Origin: Neobacillus sp. YX16
GTDB lineage: Bacteria > Bacillota > Bacilli > Bacillales > Cytobacillaceae
DNA length: 64,000 nucleotides
Assembly (NCBI RefSeq): GCF_030123505.1
Contig: NZ_CP126115.1
Coordinates: forward strand, 5,842,001 to 5,906,000
Reading direction: 5' to 3'
Shown piece by piece: positions 25,988 through 34,350 of this stretch. A program made the translations under genes and the position numbers. A model generated the notes under the pieces. It was not told where the DNA came from. It was given only the letters and a program-made list of their open reading frames with translations, and did no database searches. The first letter of the stretch is position 1. Every line of letters starts with the position of its first letter.

Positions 25988-27160
25988 CTATTTTCGCAAT
26001 TCGTCATCGATTAATTTAATTAGATCAGATGGAAAGTAATAATCATCTCCAACAAATATATTTTCATCTAAATCAACAAACGTTTCTTCAACCCATTTTT
26101 TCATAAATCTTAACTTCTTAGGATCCTTACCTTTAAATTCCTCTTCAAAGTTATCTAAGAAGTATTTTAGGTGTTCTTCCTCTTCTTGAAATTGTGTACC
26201 TACTGATCCTTCGTCAAACGACTCTTGTCCTTCTGTATATGTACTATCTAATTGTTCTATTTTCTTTTCTAACTCACTGAAATCTTCTGAGCAAATTCTC
26301 TCTTTTATACCTTCTAATATTGACTTATTAGTGTTGAACTCCTCAATAAGTGTTTCCGGTTCTTCTATATTTAACAAGTCTTTTAAAGTATAAACGTATT
26401 CAGTTACATTCCTAATAAGGGCATAAATTTCCTTTTTAGAATTATAGAATTCATTTGATATATCATCACCGTTATTATATCTATGACTTATCTTCTTGTT
26501 AATAATATCTTTCTGTGGACTTAGACCCAGAAATCTTCTATTACCAATTTCTCTAAAATAATTTGCACTTTCAATGGCAGAATTAATTTTTTCTAGTATT
26601 TCTTCCTTAGGAGTAAAGGACTGAAAATGCGGAAATAATTGTTTTAAGGTTATAACTACTTCAGTTTTATATACTTTTTCTTTTTTATTTATACGCTTAA
26701 TTAACCCAAGATTCCCATCATTAACGAGCTTATCAATTTCTTTAGAAGATAAACATAACATTCTACTTTTCTCTTCATCATCGAAATGAATAAGAACAAA
26801 AAATTCATTTTTAGTCTTCAGTGTTTCATCATCGAGGTAATAAATATATTTTGAATCTATAAACATTTCATTTTCTTCATCAGAGATAAATTTAGATTGG
26901 ACAAAGACTACTGGTGAAGCCTCGATATCTATTAAATCATTTACAAGATCACGTCTCTGAATTATGTAATCTGCACCATTAACATCAACAGATCTTTCTA
27001 ACACCCAGAAGCCACTGTTAATAAAAAATGATCTTGTTCTCGCCTCACCGATCTTTCCATTTTCCACAGAATTTAACCAATCCGTATTCGATGTCTGATT
27101 TAAGATAATGTTCTTAGTTTCATCTTTAAAACTATTAATATCAACTTTCTCCCTTGACAC
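25988..27160 (-). CDS. DUF4365-like nuclease-fold protein
   Basis: 390 residues. The N-terminal 170 residues fit a PD-(D/E)XK-like DUF4365 domain: GKIGEARTRSFF with the helix glutamate, VNGADYIIQ with the aspartate, and VVFVQSKF with the Q-x-K end of the core. The rest is a charged helical region with coiled-coil character and an acidic tail, without a recognisable domain. Family members are often found in defence or mobile regions. Here it stands alone next to an integrase relic, so a defence role is inferred, not shown. Confidence 0.6.
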   Translation of the reverse strand: MSREKVDINSFKDETKNIILNQTSNTDWLNSVENGKIGEARTRSFFINSGFWVLERSVDVNGADYIIQRRDLVNDLIDIEASPVVFVQSKFISDEENEMFIDSKYIYYLDDETLKTKNEFFVLIHFDDEEKSRMLCLSSKEIDKLVNDGNLGLIKRINKKEKVYKTEVVITLKQLFPHFQSFTPKEEILEKINSAIESANYFREIGNRRFLGLSPQKDIINKKISHRYNNGDDISNEFYNSKKEIYALIRNVTEYVYTLKDLLNIEEPETLIEEFNTNKSILEGIKERICSEDFSELEKKIEQLDSTYTEGQESFDEGSVGTQFQEEEEHLKYFLDNFEEEFKGKDPKKLRFMKKWVEETFVDLDENIFVGDDYYFPSDLIKLIDDELRK

Positions 27161-27278
27161 CTAGCTACACCTCTTCTTCACAAATGATTTTTTATATCTT
27201 TATCATACATCTTAATCGTTTTTACTTGAACACGAAACTAACAGACAGTCTTTCGTGTGAATATTCGTTATTAAAACA

Positions 27279-27318
27279 AACAAATGGCCCACCTCCCTGT
27301 AGGGAATAATAAGCCTGA
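27279..27318 (-). terminator. Terminator-like element, second copy
   Basis: AAATGGCCCACCTCCCTG and AATAAGCCTGATT match the element at 25869-25916. On the minus strand it would end transcription of the gene at 27455-27664. Confidence 0.6.
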
Positions 27319-27454
27319 TTGTTAGTTTTACTTCTATATAAAATGCAGTGGGAATCATCTAAACATCCCATATCCCCGAAAAATATCAGCTGTTTGTGTT
27401 GAACAAACAAGCCCACGACAGTTAAGGTGATAAGCATTATTTGTATTAACTTTC

Positions 27455-27664
27455 TTATGCCTTCCTTCTAGCCCAGAAAATACCTACGCCGTCGAAATCC
27501 TCCATTTCTTCTACTACTCGTCCATCGGAATACTTGGAACAGTTACAATCCCTATATTCTTTTTCGCATTTACTACATTTTGACTGATTTACAATATACA
27601 CTGGAGCAATTTGCAGATACCCTTTTTCTATTTCTTCAATAACTTCAGGATGGGGATTAATCAT
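27455..27664 (-). CDS. Small zinc-ribbon-like hypothetical protein
   Basis: 69 residues with a cysteine cluster CSKCEKEYRDCNC that could bind one zinc ion, and an acidic helix at the N-terminus (HPEVIEEIEKGYLQ). I do not recognise the family. The ribosome site is weak. Composition and codon pattern look real, and a terminator follows. Confidence 0.5.
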   Translation of the reverse strand: MINPHPEVIEEIEKGYLQIAPVYIVNQSKCSKCEKEYRDCNCSKYSDGRVVEEMEDFDGVGIFWARRKA

Positions 27665-27756
27665 TTAAAGTTCTATACCCTGTCTATCTTCATCCCAATA
27701 CACCTTATGATTTTCTTATATAAACCGTCTATCAAAATATAAAAAACCTGATTGTC

Positions 27757-27975
27757 TTACATGTCGTTAAGTTTTGGATTATCATTTGCCTTAGGAAAGT
27801 ACTCCGTTAAATTCTTTGCTATTACTTCACACCATGGTCTAATAGCTAATTCATTATTGGGAAATTGCAAACCATCATTAAACAAAATTAGAATATCTGC
27901 AACGTCATTCCAGTTCGGGATTAGCTTGCTACGACACTGCTTACTACATTTAATGGTGACTGCAACCATAAACAT
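27757..27975 (-). CDS. Hypothetical protein, possibly truncated
   Basis: 72 residues reading like a real protein (IPNWNDVADILILFNDG, WCEVIAKNLTEYFPKAN) with two cysteines near the N-terminus. No ribosome-binding site precedes the ATG, and a REP-like half-site lies just upstream at 27992, so the 5' part may have been lost. Function unknown. Confidence 0.4.
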   Translation of the reverse strand: MFMVAVTIKCSKQCRSKLIPNWNDVADILILFNDGLQFPNNELAIRPWCEVIAKNLTEYFPKANDNPKLNDM

Positions 27976-27991
27976 TCAATTAAAAGCCATC

Positions 27992-28003
27992 AGAACCGTC
28001 CCC
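27992..28003. repeat. REP-like half-site
   Basis: AGAACCGTCCCC, same family as 965-1018. It bounds the 5' end of the possible truncated gene. Confidence 0.55.
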
Positions 28004-28013
28004 AATGTCATTT

Positions 28014-28100
28014 GAAGTAGAAGTGGGGTGGTACCAGACCTCATAATGCAAAAGAAGGGGCTTCTAACACCGCAAGGTAGTAAAAGCCCCTTCTTTTGCA
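28014..28100 (+). promoter_or_regulatory. T-box-like 3' end with terminator, no gene behind it
   Basis: GGGGTGGTACC resembles the T-box antiterminator core and is followed by a strong inverted repeat, AAAAGAAGGGGCTT against AAGCCCCTTCTTTT, without a long T run. No specifier stem-loop is seen upstream and no tRNA-related gene follows, so it is at best a relic; chance similarity is possible. Confidence 0.3.
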
Positions 28101-28214
28101 TCTATTTACTAAATTAATACAAATATCACCATTTTCACTAAACCATCTTTTCGACACTTTCCAACGCTTCTTAGAAGGTACAAACCCTGCATTGCCAACA
28201 TATGCAGCGATTCT

Positions 28215-28434
28215 AATCAATCGATTAGTTAATCCCAATGCCACTAATCAAACGTTTGATTAGATAGACAATGAGTTACTTTATTAAGAGAACTTTCTAT
28301 TGTTTTTAAATGAATAATTTGCCGAAGAAAAGTAGAGAGTATTTATGACCTTCCTCAAAATAGACAATAGAAACTAGTAAATGTCATAACCTGACTCACA
28401 TATACTATACGAAATGCCAATCAAACGTTTGATT
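28215..28434. repeat. Palindromic repeats upstream of module 2
   Basis: Three copies of the array seen at 3176-4081: AATCAATCGATTAGTT (28215), and two perfect AATCAAACGTTTGATT (28246 and 28419). The last is followed by ACCCTT, AACGAACCTGG, TTTTCTAG and TTGTCGTGGA, matching the first copy at 3176 along about 85 bases. No gene is seen in 28101-28777. Confidence 0.7.
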
Positions 28435-28598
28435 AAAAGTACTATGAACCCTTATATAAAAACGAACCTGGGCAGTTTTCTAGTGGTTTTTTTGTCGTGG
28501 ATATAGCCTTGTGTTCCTAATCATTCTTTTCTATCCCTCAACCAATGCCATGGTGAACTCTACAAATATATAGTTAAAACTTGAATGAGGAAACCACC

Positions 28599-28610
28599 AG
28601 AACCGTCCCC
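28599..28610. repeat. REP-like half-site
   Basis: AGAACCGTCCCC at the same place relative to sigma gene 2 as the copy at 4243 has to sigma gene 1, so it was carried along in the duplication. Confidence 0.55.
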
Positions 28611-28777
28611 TTGGACATTGATAAACTTCGGGAAAAAAATTATCTCTTATACTTTTTAACAAACAAATCAATTTTAGGGCATGTTGTTCCAATTTGAATC
28701 AAATTTCACCCTTTAAATCTATTTTTCTATGTTAAATTCATTTTTCTGTGATTCGAAGTTTCTCAATGGATGAATTA

Positions 28778-28831
28778 TGGTAAAGCTACCTAGGAATATA
28801 TCGGAAGCGCGCTGCCTGAAGGACTTTACCA
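28778..28831 (+). promoter_or_regulatory. Structured leader of sigma gene 2
   Basis: TGGTAAAG (28778-28785) and CTTTACCA (28824-28831) bracket the Shine-Dalgarno AAGGA and end at the GTG codon. About 75 bases running from just before the stem into the coding region are identical to module 1, although the flanks have diverged, which points to selection on the leader. Confidence 0.65.
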
Positions 28832-29323
28832 GTGGAGAGCTTTGACGAATTAGTTGTACAGTATCAGCCTATGATTCAAAAGATTATACGATCCTTGCAC
28901 ATTTATAAAAATAAACATGAATTCTATCAGACGGGGTTAATTGCACTTTGGGAAGCTGCTCGATCCTTCGACGAACGAAAAGGGAGTTTTTCGAATTACG
29001 CCTACACCTCAATTAAGGGGAAAATGTTATCTGAAATGACACAGATCAACCACTATAAGGAAAAGAACATTCTTCCAAAGGAAGAGGAATTCTGGGAAGA
29101 TGTTGAAGGTCAGGAATCACCACTTTTTCTTGAGAAGGAAACCATTCAAACCTATTGTGAAGGCTTAACGAAAAAAGAAGCACAATGGGTAATTGAAACA
29201 TTTATAAATCAACTATCCATTAAAGAAATAGCGAAAAGTGAGAAGGTGACCGTATCTGCCGTTAAGCAGTGGAAATTAGGGGCAATAAAAAAATTGAAGG
29301 GAATAGCTGCAAATCACCATTAA
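28832..29323 (+). CDS. Short sigma-70-family factor, copy 2
   Basis: 163 residues with the same region 2 and region 4 layout as the protein at 4469 (EFYQTGLIALWEA, FSNYAYTSIKGKM, NQLSIKEIAKSEKVTVSAVKQ). Differences are mostly conservative, and the C-terminal ten residues are unrelated. Its frame is intact although the ComK-family partner downstream is broken, so it may still act on the copy 1 regulon or on shared promoters. Start GTG with AAGGA eight bases upstream. Confidence 0.8.
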   Translation: MESFDELVVQYQPMIQKIIRSLHIYKNKHEFYQTGLIALWEAARSFDERKGSFSNYAYTSIKGKMLSEMTQINHYKEKNILPKEEEFWEDVEGQESPLFLEKETIQTYCEGLTKKEAQWVIETFINQLSIKEIAKSEKVTVSAVKQWKLGAIKKLKGIAANHH

Positions 29324-29338
29324 CTGCATTCATTTCAA

Positions 29339-29377
29339 CCTAGGCAGTGTGTTTACTGCCAGAACTGCCCGGGTTTT
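29339..29377 (+). terminator. Hairpin after sigma gene 2
   Basis: CCTAGGCAGT against AACTGCCCGGG followed by TTTT. It is homologous to 4968-5002 but here has a short T run, so partial termination is possible. The 29378-29734 spacer contains the shared GACAAAATCGGATAATATT block and otherwise no gene. Confidence 0.5.
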
Positions 29378-29734
29378 ATGATATTTTTACAATATCTGAC
29401 AAAATCGGATAATATTAACAAAATATCCACCAATAGTGCTTTGTAAGCGGTACAAATATTATAGTAAAAAATGATATTATTTCTTTAATGGTTTAATATT
29501 GTTTATTAATTAGAAATAGCACTACTAGAATCACTTTACAAATATAATTCTGATTCTCGTCATTCTATTAAATCACTATTATAATCCATTTTACTCAACT
29601 TGACCTCACTATACTAAATACCTAATTTTCTCCATTTATGTTCTTAAACATTAAGTATCAGTATTCATCTCAGCCATTATCTAACTGCTATCAGAAACAA
29701 AAATCAATATGATAACATTTTAGGAGTGATGTAT

Positions 29735-30264
29735 TTGATTATTGAAAGGCACTATGTAATTAATAAACATATGATGTACATGTTTGGGTTAAATGATCGT
29801 AATGCAAAAGTATGTACCCTAGTAAAAGAGCTCAACCGAATTGTCATCGTTGATCGTTCACCTTTAGAAATTCTAGATGATAGTCTAATAAGTATCGGAT
29901 TTAATTTAAAGGGCGCTATGTACTCTTCCAAGATCATCATGGCGAATTATACAATGCGCCCTATCATGATCAACCCTATACATAATATTTGTGTCTTTCC
30001 CGATAAATCACATAAACACGAGGATACGATTTGGTTTAATCCCCGCCAAATCATAAGAACTCATAGCACTAAACGAAAAACACAGATAGAGTTTCAAAAT
30101 AGTTTTATACCATGAACAATTCCAAACTATACTCTTTTAATAACAAATGGAAAGGAGCAGAGCAGTTAAGCAGAATCACCATCGAAAATGCGAAAAACCC
30201 ATAATCTTATATCATTGAAAAACCAAAGAATACCAGAAAAAAAAGTCTAAGAAGCAAAAAGTGA
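29735..30264 (+). pseudogene. ComK-family regulator, copy 2, broken
   Basis: The first 126 residues parallel the intact copy (MYMFGLNDRNAKVCTLV, DRSPLEILDDS, ICVFPDKSHKHEDTIWF). At about 30109 one base is missing compared with copy 1, and the frame ends at 30115. The lost frame continues with SKLYSFNNKWKGAEQLS, then meets a stop (CCATAA) and resumes to TGA 30262-30264. Two independent lesions argue for true decay rather than a read error. A truncated 126-residue protein may still be made from TTG 29735. Confidence 0.8.
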
Positions 30265-30304
30265 TTGATAATCCATAGGACATTCTTTTTCAAGAGAATC
30301 AATT

Positions 30305-30352
30305 AAAGATAACGAAACTGGAGAAGACAGAACCCAGTTGGTTATCTTTTTG
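30305..30352 (+). terminator. Terminator of sigma/ComK module 2
   Basis: AAAGATAAC and AACTGG pair with CCAGTT and GTTATCTTTTT. It is related to the terminator at 6267-6317, but no XRE gene lies between it and the ComK relic. Confidence 0.8.
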
Positions 30353-30431
30353 AAATTTTCTAGTGCATCCAATTTTGAGAACTTACTTATAAAATGAGAA
30401 TTGATAATCCACCAATTAAACATATTAAAAT

Positions 30432-30463
30432 AAAAAACTCTTAAGTCAACAAACTTAAGAGTT
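30432..30463 (-). terminator. Terminator of the DUF697-like gene
   Basis: AACTCTTAAG pairs with CTTAAGAGTT; on the minus strand it is followed by TTTTTTA. Confidence 0.85.
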
Positions 30464-30482
30464 CTAATCATTGAAGGGCTTA

Positions 30483-30965
30483 TTACGCGGATTCGTGTTG
30501 ATTCCTTTGAATAATCCGTTTGCAAACTTCATAGCACTCATCTATATGTGAATTTCCAAGATATTTCATGGCGCCAAAACTAATACCAGCTGAAACTGCT
30601 TGTCCAACAAATGGTATAAATTTTGTAACTGATTTAACGGCTACACGAGTACCAACCTTTTTTAATAAAAGCACAACAGCCTCTTTTGTAATGAATTTCC
30701 CGACTAACTTACTTCCAAGTGATGAAATAATGACTAGTATTTGTCCCTTAACTGCTGCATCTAGTTGATCAATTTGTTCGGGGGACAATCCAAATTTTCT
30801 ATTTATTGCAGGAAGAAGCTCCAGCATAATTGCTACGTCTGCACCTACATCAACCCCAGGAACGGGTACTACCGCTGCAGCTGCCGAGGCTGATGCTCTT
30901 TTAGTGACCATGGATTTACACTCTTCTCTAATACGGTCTAACTCATTTAATGTCATCGGTATCAT
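30483..30965 (-). CDS. DUF697-like membrane-associated protein
   Basis: 160 residues resembling the DUF697 domain found in some GTPase-linked membrane proteins: an alanine-rich stretch with PVPGVDVGADVAIM, LLPAINRKFGL, a hydrophobic middle (AVVLLLKKVG) and a glycine-rich FIPFVGQAVSAGISFGAMK. GAGGAG lies eight bases before ATG 30965. It lies downstream of the riboswitch-controlled gene on the same strand, about 125 bases away, and could be its partner. Function unknown. Confidence 0.6.
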   Translation of the reverse strand: MIPMTLNELDRIREECKSMVTKRASASAAAAVVPVPGVDVGADVAIMLELLPAINRKFGLSPEQIDQLDAAVKGQILVIISSLGSKLVGKFITKEAVVLLLKKVGTRVAVKSVTKFIPFVGQAVSAGISFGAMKYLGNSHIDECYEVCKRIIQRNQHESA

Positions 30966-31091
30966 GTTACATTCTCCTCTGTTGTATATTGTTGTTAATA
31001 CAGTAGTTCGACAAAAACCATTTTCTTATTACGCTAGAATGTACCCAATCTAAATCTTAGAAACTATAGATTCATACAATATCTTAACAAC

Positions 31092-31825
31092 TTATGATTT
31101 CAAATTATTGAAAGGATTGCCATCTGGATTGGTTCGGAGGTATCCTCCACCTTGTTCCTCTGTATGGTTGACAGAGGTATCCCCATCGCCATCTCTCCAG
31201 TAGCCTTCAATCCATTGACCATCCCGCCAATGTCCTTCGACATAATGAGGTTCAACATGGTTCATACCTGGTTCTTCCGTTGTTTCTATCGTGGAAGCCA
31301 CTTCCGATTGTGCCATTTGCTGAGGTACTTGGTTTGGCGTATCACCGCTTTCAGCTATGTTATGATTTCCCGTTGGATCCCCCACATCTACACCGTCTAC
31401 CAAATCCACACCCCCTACGGCAAGTGCTCCTACAGCTACCGTTCTAACAATATTCCGTACCCCGCTTTTGATTTTATCATCATCATTGTATTTAAAGCCC
31501 TCGTAGACTTCTTTTCCGTTGTTGTAGGTGCCTTTTGCTGTTTCAACCACTCCTTTGGCGGTTCGGGAAACAGAATTCCCAATGTCCCCCAACCCTTTAT
31601 CCATTCTTTTCTCATCATCTTGAACAAATCCAGCAGTCGTATTCCAGGCTCCATCTACGACTTGTCCCAAAGTGTCACCTGCAAATTCAGAAGCCTTTTT
31701 CACACCGTCTCCGACTTCTTTGATAAATTTGCTTCCCGTCACTTCACCAACGACATTGACTGCAAGCCAACAACAAACCCAGCAGCTTTTCCACTAAATT
31801 TACCTAATTCTCGTAAAAAACCCAT
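31092..31825 (-). CDS. c-di-GMP-controlled hypothetical protein, frameshifted
   Basis: The natural start is ATG 31825 behind GGGGGGAAG, encoding GFLRELGKFSGKAAGFVVG. At about 31767 one base is missing, after which the frame continues with AVNVVGEVTGSKFIKEVGDG and 210 more residues to 31092. The protein has repeated amphipathic helices (KKASEFAGDTLGQVVDG, AKGVVETAKGTYNNG), a hydrophobic patch (VAVGALAVGGVDLVDG) and a tail with two HWRDGQW-like repeats. I do not know the family. The reading from GTG 31742 alone lacks a ribosome site. Confidence 0.65.
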
Positions 31826-31845
31826 TCTGCTTCCCCCCTGGTAGA

Positions 31846-31876
31846 AAATAAAAAAAGACCCACTATATAGTGGATC
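31846..31876 (-). terminator. Expression-platform terminator of the riboswitch
   Basis: GATCCACTA pairs with TAGTGGGTC on the minus strand, followed by TTTTTTTATTTT, between the aptamer and the ribosome site of the gene at 31825. Confidence 0.85.
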
Positions 31877-31905
31877 GAAATCTATTATCGACATCCAACT
31901 ACTTT

Positions 31906-31986
31906 CTGCGACCGGCTGCAATAGCTATTGCTTTAGGCCCTTAGTTTTGCGTCCCTACCTTTCAATAGGTTTGCCATTATCGTATA
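31906..31986 (-). promoter_or_regulatory. Cyclic di-GMP-I riboswitch (GEMM-I)
   Basis: Minus-strand sequence shows the conserved GEMM-I order: GGCAAACC, a GAAA-capped stem with GGTAGGGACGCAAA, the GGGCCTAAAG junction, a variable stem (GCAATAGCTATTGC) and GCCGGTCGC. These features are specific to the c-di-GMP-I class. A terminator follows directly, so c-di-GMP probably decides between termination and read-through into the gene at 31825. Confidence 0.9.
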
Positions 31987-32036
31987 GTCTTAAAGTTATA
32001 GGTTAATATTACCACTTATCTGCCATATTTAAACAT

Positions 32037-32075
32037 ATAAATTCATTATATTTACAATTTATACAATGAATTTAT
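32037..32075. other. Perfect 11-bp inverted repeat
   Basis: ATAAATTCATT and AATGAATTTAT with 17 AT-rich bases between, about 50 bases upstream of the riboswitch aptamer. It could be an operator near the promoter of the riboswitch transcript. The remaining 32076-32324 shows no gene. Confidence 0.4.
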
Positions 32076-32324
32076 AACGACCTTCTAATATAAAAAACTT
32101 AAAAAGGCAATTGATACTTTCCTGTGTTTGGTTGGATAACTTCTACATTAATTGCAATACATGATTTGCATAAACTTATGTTTGTCTTTCAAAAAATCCT
32201 ACTAGTTTATACCTACAGATAAAGTACAATCAAAATGTGATATTCATGAAGGTATCAATGAATGGCAGAGAGTTGAGTAGTTGCTCTATAATCTCCCACG
32301 CACGATACACTATTACAGGTGGAA

Positions 32325-32930
32325 TTAAAGCTTCCCAGCAGACCAAATAATAAAATCTATCTTTTTGACAATAGGGAGATGGTATCCATCGAATTTTCTA
32401 TCAAACTCCTTGATCATTTCCATAAATCGCTCATCATTTGTCATGACATTATATGTATTTATTAAATACTGGTATTGATTCATATATCTTTTAATCTTCT
32501 GTTCTTTATTTTTAATGTGATATTTTGAGAAACCAAAGACCTTGGCTACTTCTGAGTCATAGATAGGATAAGAGCGATTAATAGTATTTGCCAGCTTAGT
32601 TGCAAAGGAAAACTGTACACTCTTGTCCCCCTTTCTTCTTGGATACTCATAAAGCCTATCTATGATTTGAATAAGGTCAATATCTACCGAACCTCTCAAC
32701 TCCTCCATAATCGCAAAGTAGGCTTGTTTAAACTCAGGCATCAAACCAGAGTGATCTAACCTATAATAGGAACGATACATAAATTGGAAAACTGGATTCT
32801 CAGTAATATTGCCTTTATTGAATTCCTTTGTTATATAGGCATAGACGGCAACGGATTCTTCTTTCAAGTTATTCATGATTGCTGACTTCTGAACATAAAT
32901 ATTGCCTATTATATCGGCTGCTTGGTTCAT
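32325..32930 (-). CDS. Hypothetical protein, DNA-glycosylase-fold-like
   Basis: 201-residue helical protein. The segment FATKLANTINRSYPIYDSEV resembles the loop and helix after the helix-hairpin-helix of OGG/HhH-GPD-like proteins, in which a lysine and an aspartate are common, but the similarity is only by eye. The rest (IVWSAGKL-like C-terminus, basic RKGDK) gives no further clue. It is divergent from an HsdR-N-type gene with a 100-base spacer, so the two may be expressed together. Confidence 0.5.
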   Translation of the reverse strand: MNQAADIIGNIYVQKSAIMNNLKEESVAVYAYITKEFNKGNITENPVFQFMYRSYYRLDHSGLMPEFKQAYFAIMEELRGSVDIDLIQIIDRLYEYPRRKGDKSVQFSFATKLANTINRSYPIYDSEVAKVFGFSKYHIKNKEQKIKRYMNQYQYLINTYNVMTNDERFMEMIKEFDRKFDGYHLPIVKKIDFIIWSAGKL

Positions 32931-33030
32931 ATTCTCACTCCAGGAATCTATTATTTCACCTCTATGTTATACTAATTTTGTAATATTTTGTAACTAGATA
33001 ATAGCTTCTATAAAAGATAGGGAGAATGTA

Positions 33031-34227
33031 ATGTTCCAACTTAATAACTATAAACCAACTAAGATTTATAAAATTAAGAAGAAGAAATACATATTTGATC
33101 CCATTCGAAAGAAATTAATATTACTTACGCCAGAGGAAATAGTCAGACAAGGCTTTATTCAATACCTTATTAATGACATGGGTGTGCCGAAGGATCTTCT
33201 TGAGGTATATGTACCCATGTCTTATTTTAATCCTACCGCTGATGGTAGGGCAGATATTATCGTTTATGCAGATAAAGACAATAAACGAGTCCCCATCCTC
33301 GTGGTAGAATGTAAATCTCAAAAAACGCCATTTATTGATCCGGTTTACGATTATGAAGAAGTCCTTTACTCCAACACTATTGTCGTAACAAATGGAAGTG
33401 ATCTGTTTGTAGAGACATGGGATGAACGAACGAATTCATATCTCCCTTTAGAAAGTTTGCCTGATTATTTGAATTTGTTGTCTGCATATAATTTTATTTA
33501 CAGTAAAAGAGAGCCTTTTAATTATCGTAGATTGAGATTTGAAGATTATACAAAGGAGGAAAATCTTAATTTTTATAAAAGGCACTTTCATGGAATTACT
33601 GACTTGAACCTGCAAACTTTCATTATTAACCTGAATGAATTGTTATGGGATGATACCGTGAAAATTCCATATGATGAGATGTATGGCATTAAACTCGTTG
33701 AAGATATCGGAGTTAGATACACCAAATTCGGTAATGCAGCGGGGTACGATTGGACGGGTGATTATCGGTCTATTATCGTGGAGGATGAAAAAGGAAGCAA
33801 TCAGATTATCAGTATTGCCATATTAGAAGGCTACTTAATTGTTGCAATAGACAATGATAAGTACAGCCATAATTCCTTGCAGCTTTATATTCAGGATTTC
33901 GTGCAAGTCCATGGTGACCTTATGTTGATTAATCATAACGGAAGGCTTACTTTAGGGAAAAGCGGTATGGTGAAGTTTGAAGAAATTATTAGCTTTATAG
34001 AGGAAAAGGATTCAAAACTAATAAACCAGGATAGAAAGGTTAGACTTGGCTTAATAGACAACTCAAAACAGCTAAATTGGGAGCAAGAAGACGTTAAAGA
34101 ATTTTTCGGTCGGTTAATCAAATATGCACTTGTTAGGGATGATTTTAGGGAATATAAGAGAAAGCAATTAAAAAAAGAAGACGAAAACAAACTGTTTAGA
34201 CATGCATTTACTTTATATTTTTTTTGA
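33031..34227 (+). CDS. HsdR N-terminal-type nuclease-domain protein
   Basis: 398 residues. Residues 30-160 match the type I restriction HsdR N-terminal domain: EEIVRQGFIQYLI, GRADIIVY with the active-site aspartate, and PILVVECKSQ with the E-x-K pair, then a QYANALY-like position reading DYEEVLYSN and TNGSDLF. The helicase part of true HsdR is absent; the second half is a domain of unknown type with GYDWTGDYRSIIVEDE. AGGGAG precedes the ATG. A restriction or phage-defence role is plausible but unproven. Confidence 0.7.
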   Translation: MFQLNNYKPTKIYKIKKKKYIFDPIRKKLILLTPEEIVRQGFIQYLINDMGVPKDLLEVYVPMSYFNPTADGRADIIVYADKDNKRVPILVVECKSQKTPFIDPVYDYEEVLYSNTIVVTNGSDLFVETWDERTNSYLPLESLPDYLNLLSAYNFIYSKREPFNYRRLRFEDYTKEENLNFYKRHFHGITDLNLQTFIINLNELLWDDTVKIPYDEMYGIKLVEDIGVRYTKFGNAAGYDWTGDYRSIIVEDEKGSNQIISIAILEGYLIVAIDNDKYSHNSLQLYIQDFVQVHGDLMLINHNGRLTLGKSGMVKFEEIISFIEEKDSKLINQDRKVRLGLIDNSKQLNWEQEDVKEFFGRLIKYALVRDDFREYKRKQLKKEDENKLFRHAFTLYFF

Positions 34228-34296
34228 CCATAAAGGCAACTCAATCTAGTACCTCCTTTCCAAATTAATCATATTGGCTTAGGAAAAAATAATTAA

Positions 34297-34341
34297 CAAA
34301 ATAAGCCTAATAAGTAAAATTTACTATTAGGCTTATTTGTT
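34297..34341. terminator. Bidirectional terminator
   Basis: AACAAAATAAGCCTAATA pairs with TATTAGGCTTATTTGTT between the convergent nuclease-domain gene and the end of the capsule operon. Confidence 0.85.
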
Positions 34342-34350
34342 TTCCTCGTA

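Noticed and set aside
25869..27320. Gene cassette flanked by direct repeats (mobile unit)
   Set aside because: The two 40-base repeats are better explained as related minus-strand terminators, each placed after a minus-strand gene; no target duplication or recombinase site is visible.
27222..27437. 71-codon minus-strand frame
   Set aside because: Covers the terminator-like element at 27279-27318 and has no start signal.
28041..28244. 67-codon minus-strand frame
   Set aside because: Its 3' third is the long inverted repeat at 28047-28100; no ribosome site.
30247..30525. 92-codon minus-strand frame
   Set aside because: Spans two terminators and the end of the ComK relic; non-coding by context.
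31152..31844. 230-codon plus-strand frame
   Set aside because: Antisense to the riboswitch-controlled gene; the minus-strand reading has helical repeats, a ribosome site and an upstream riboswitch.
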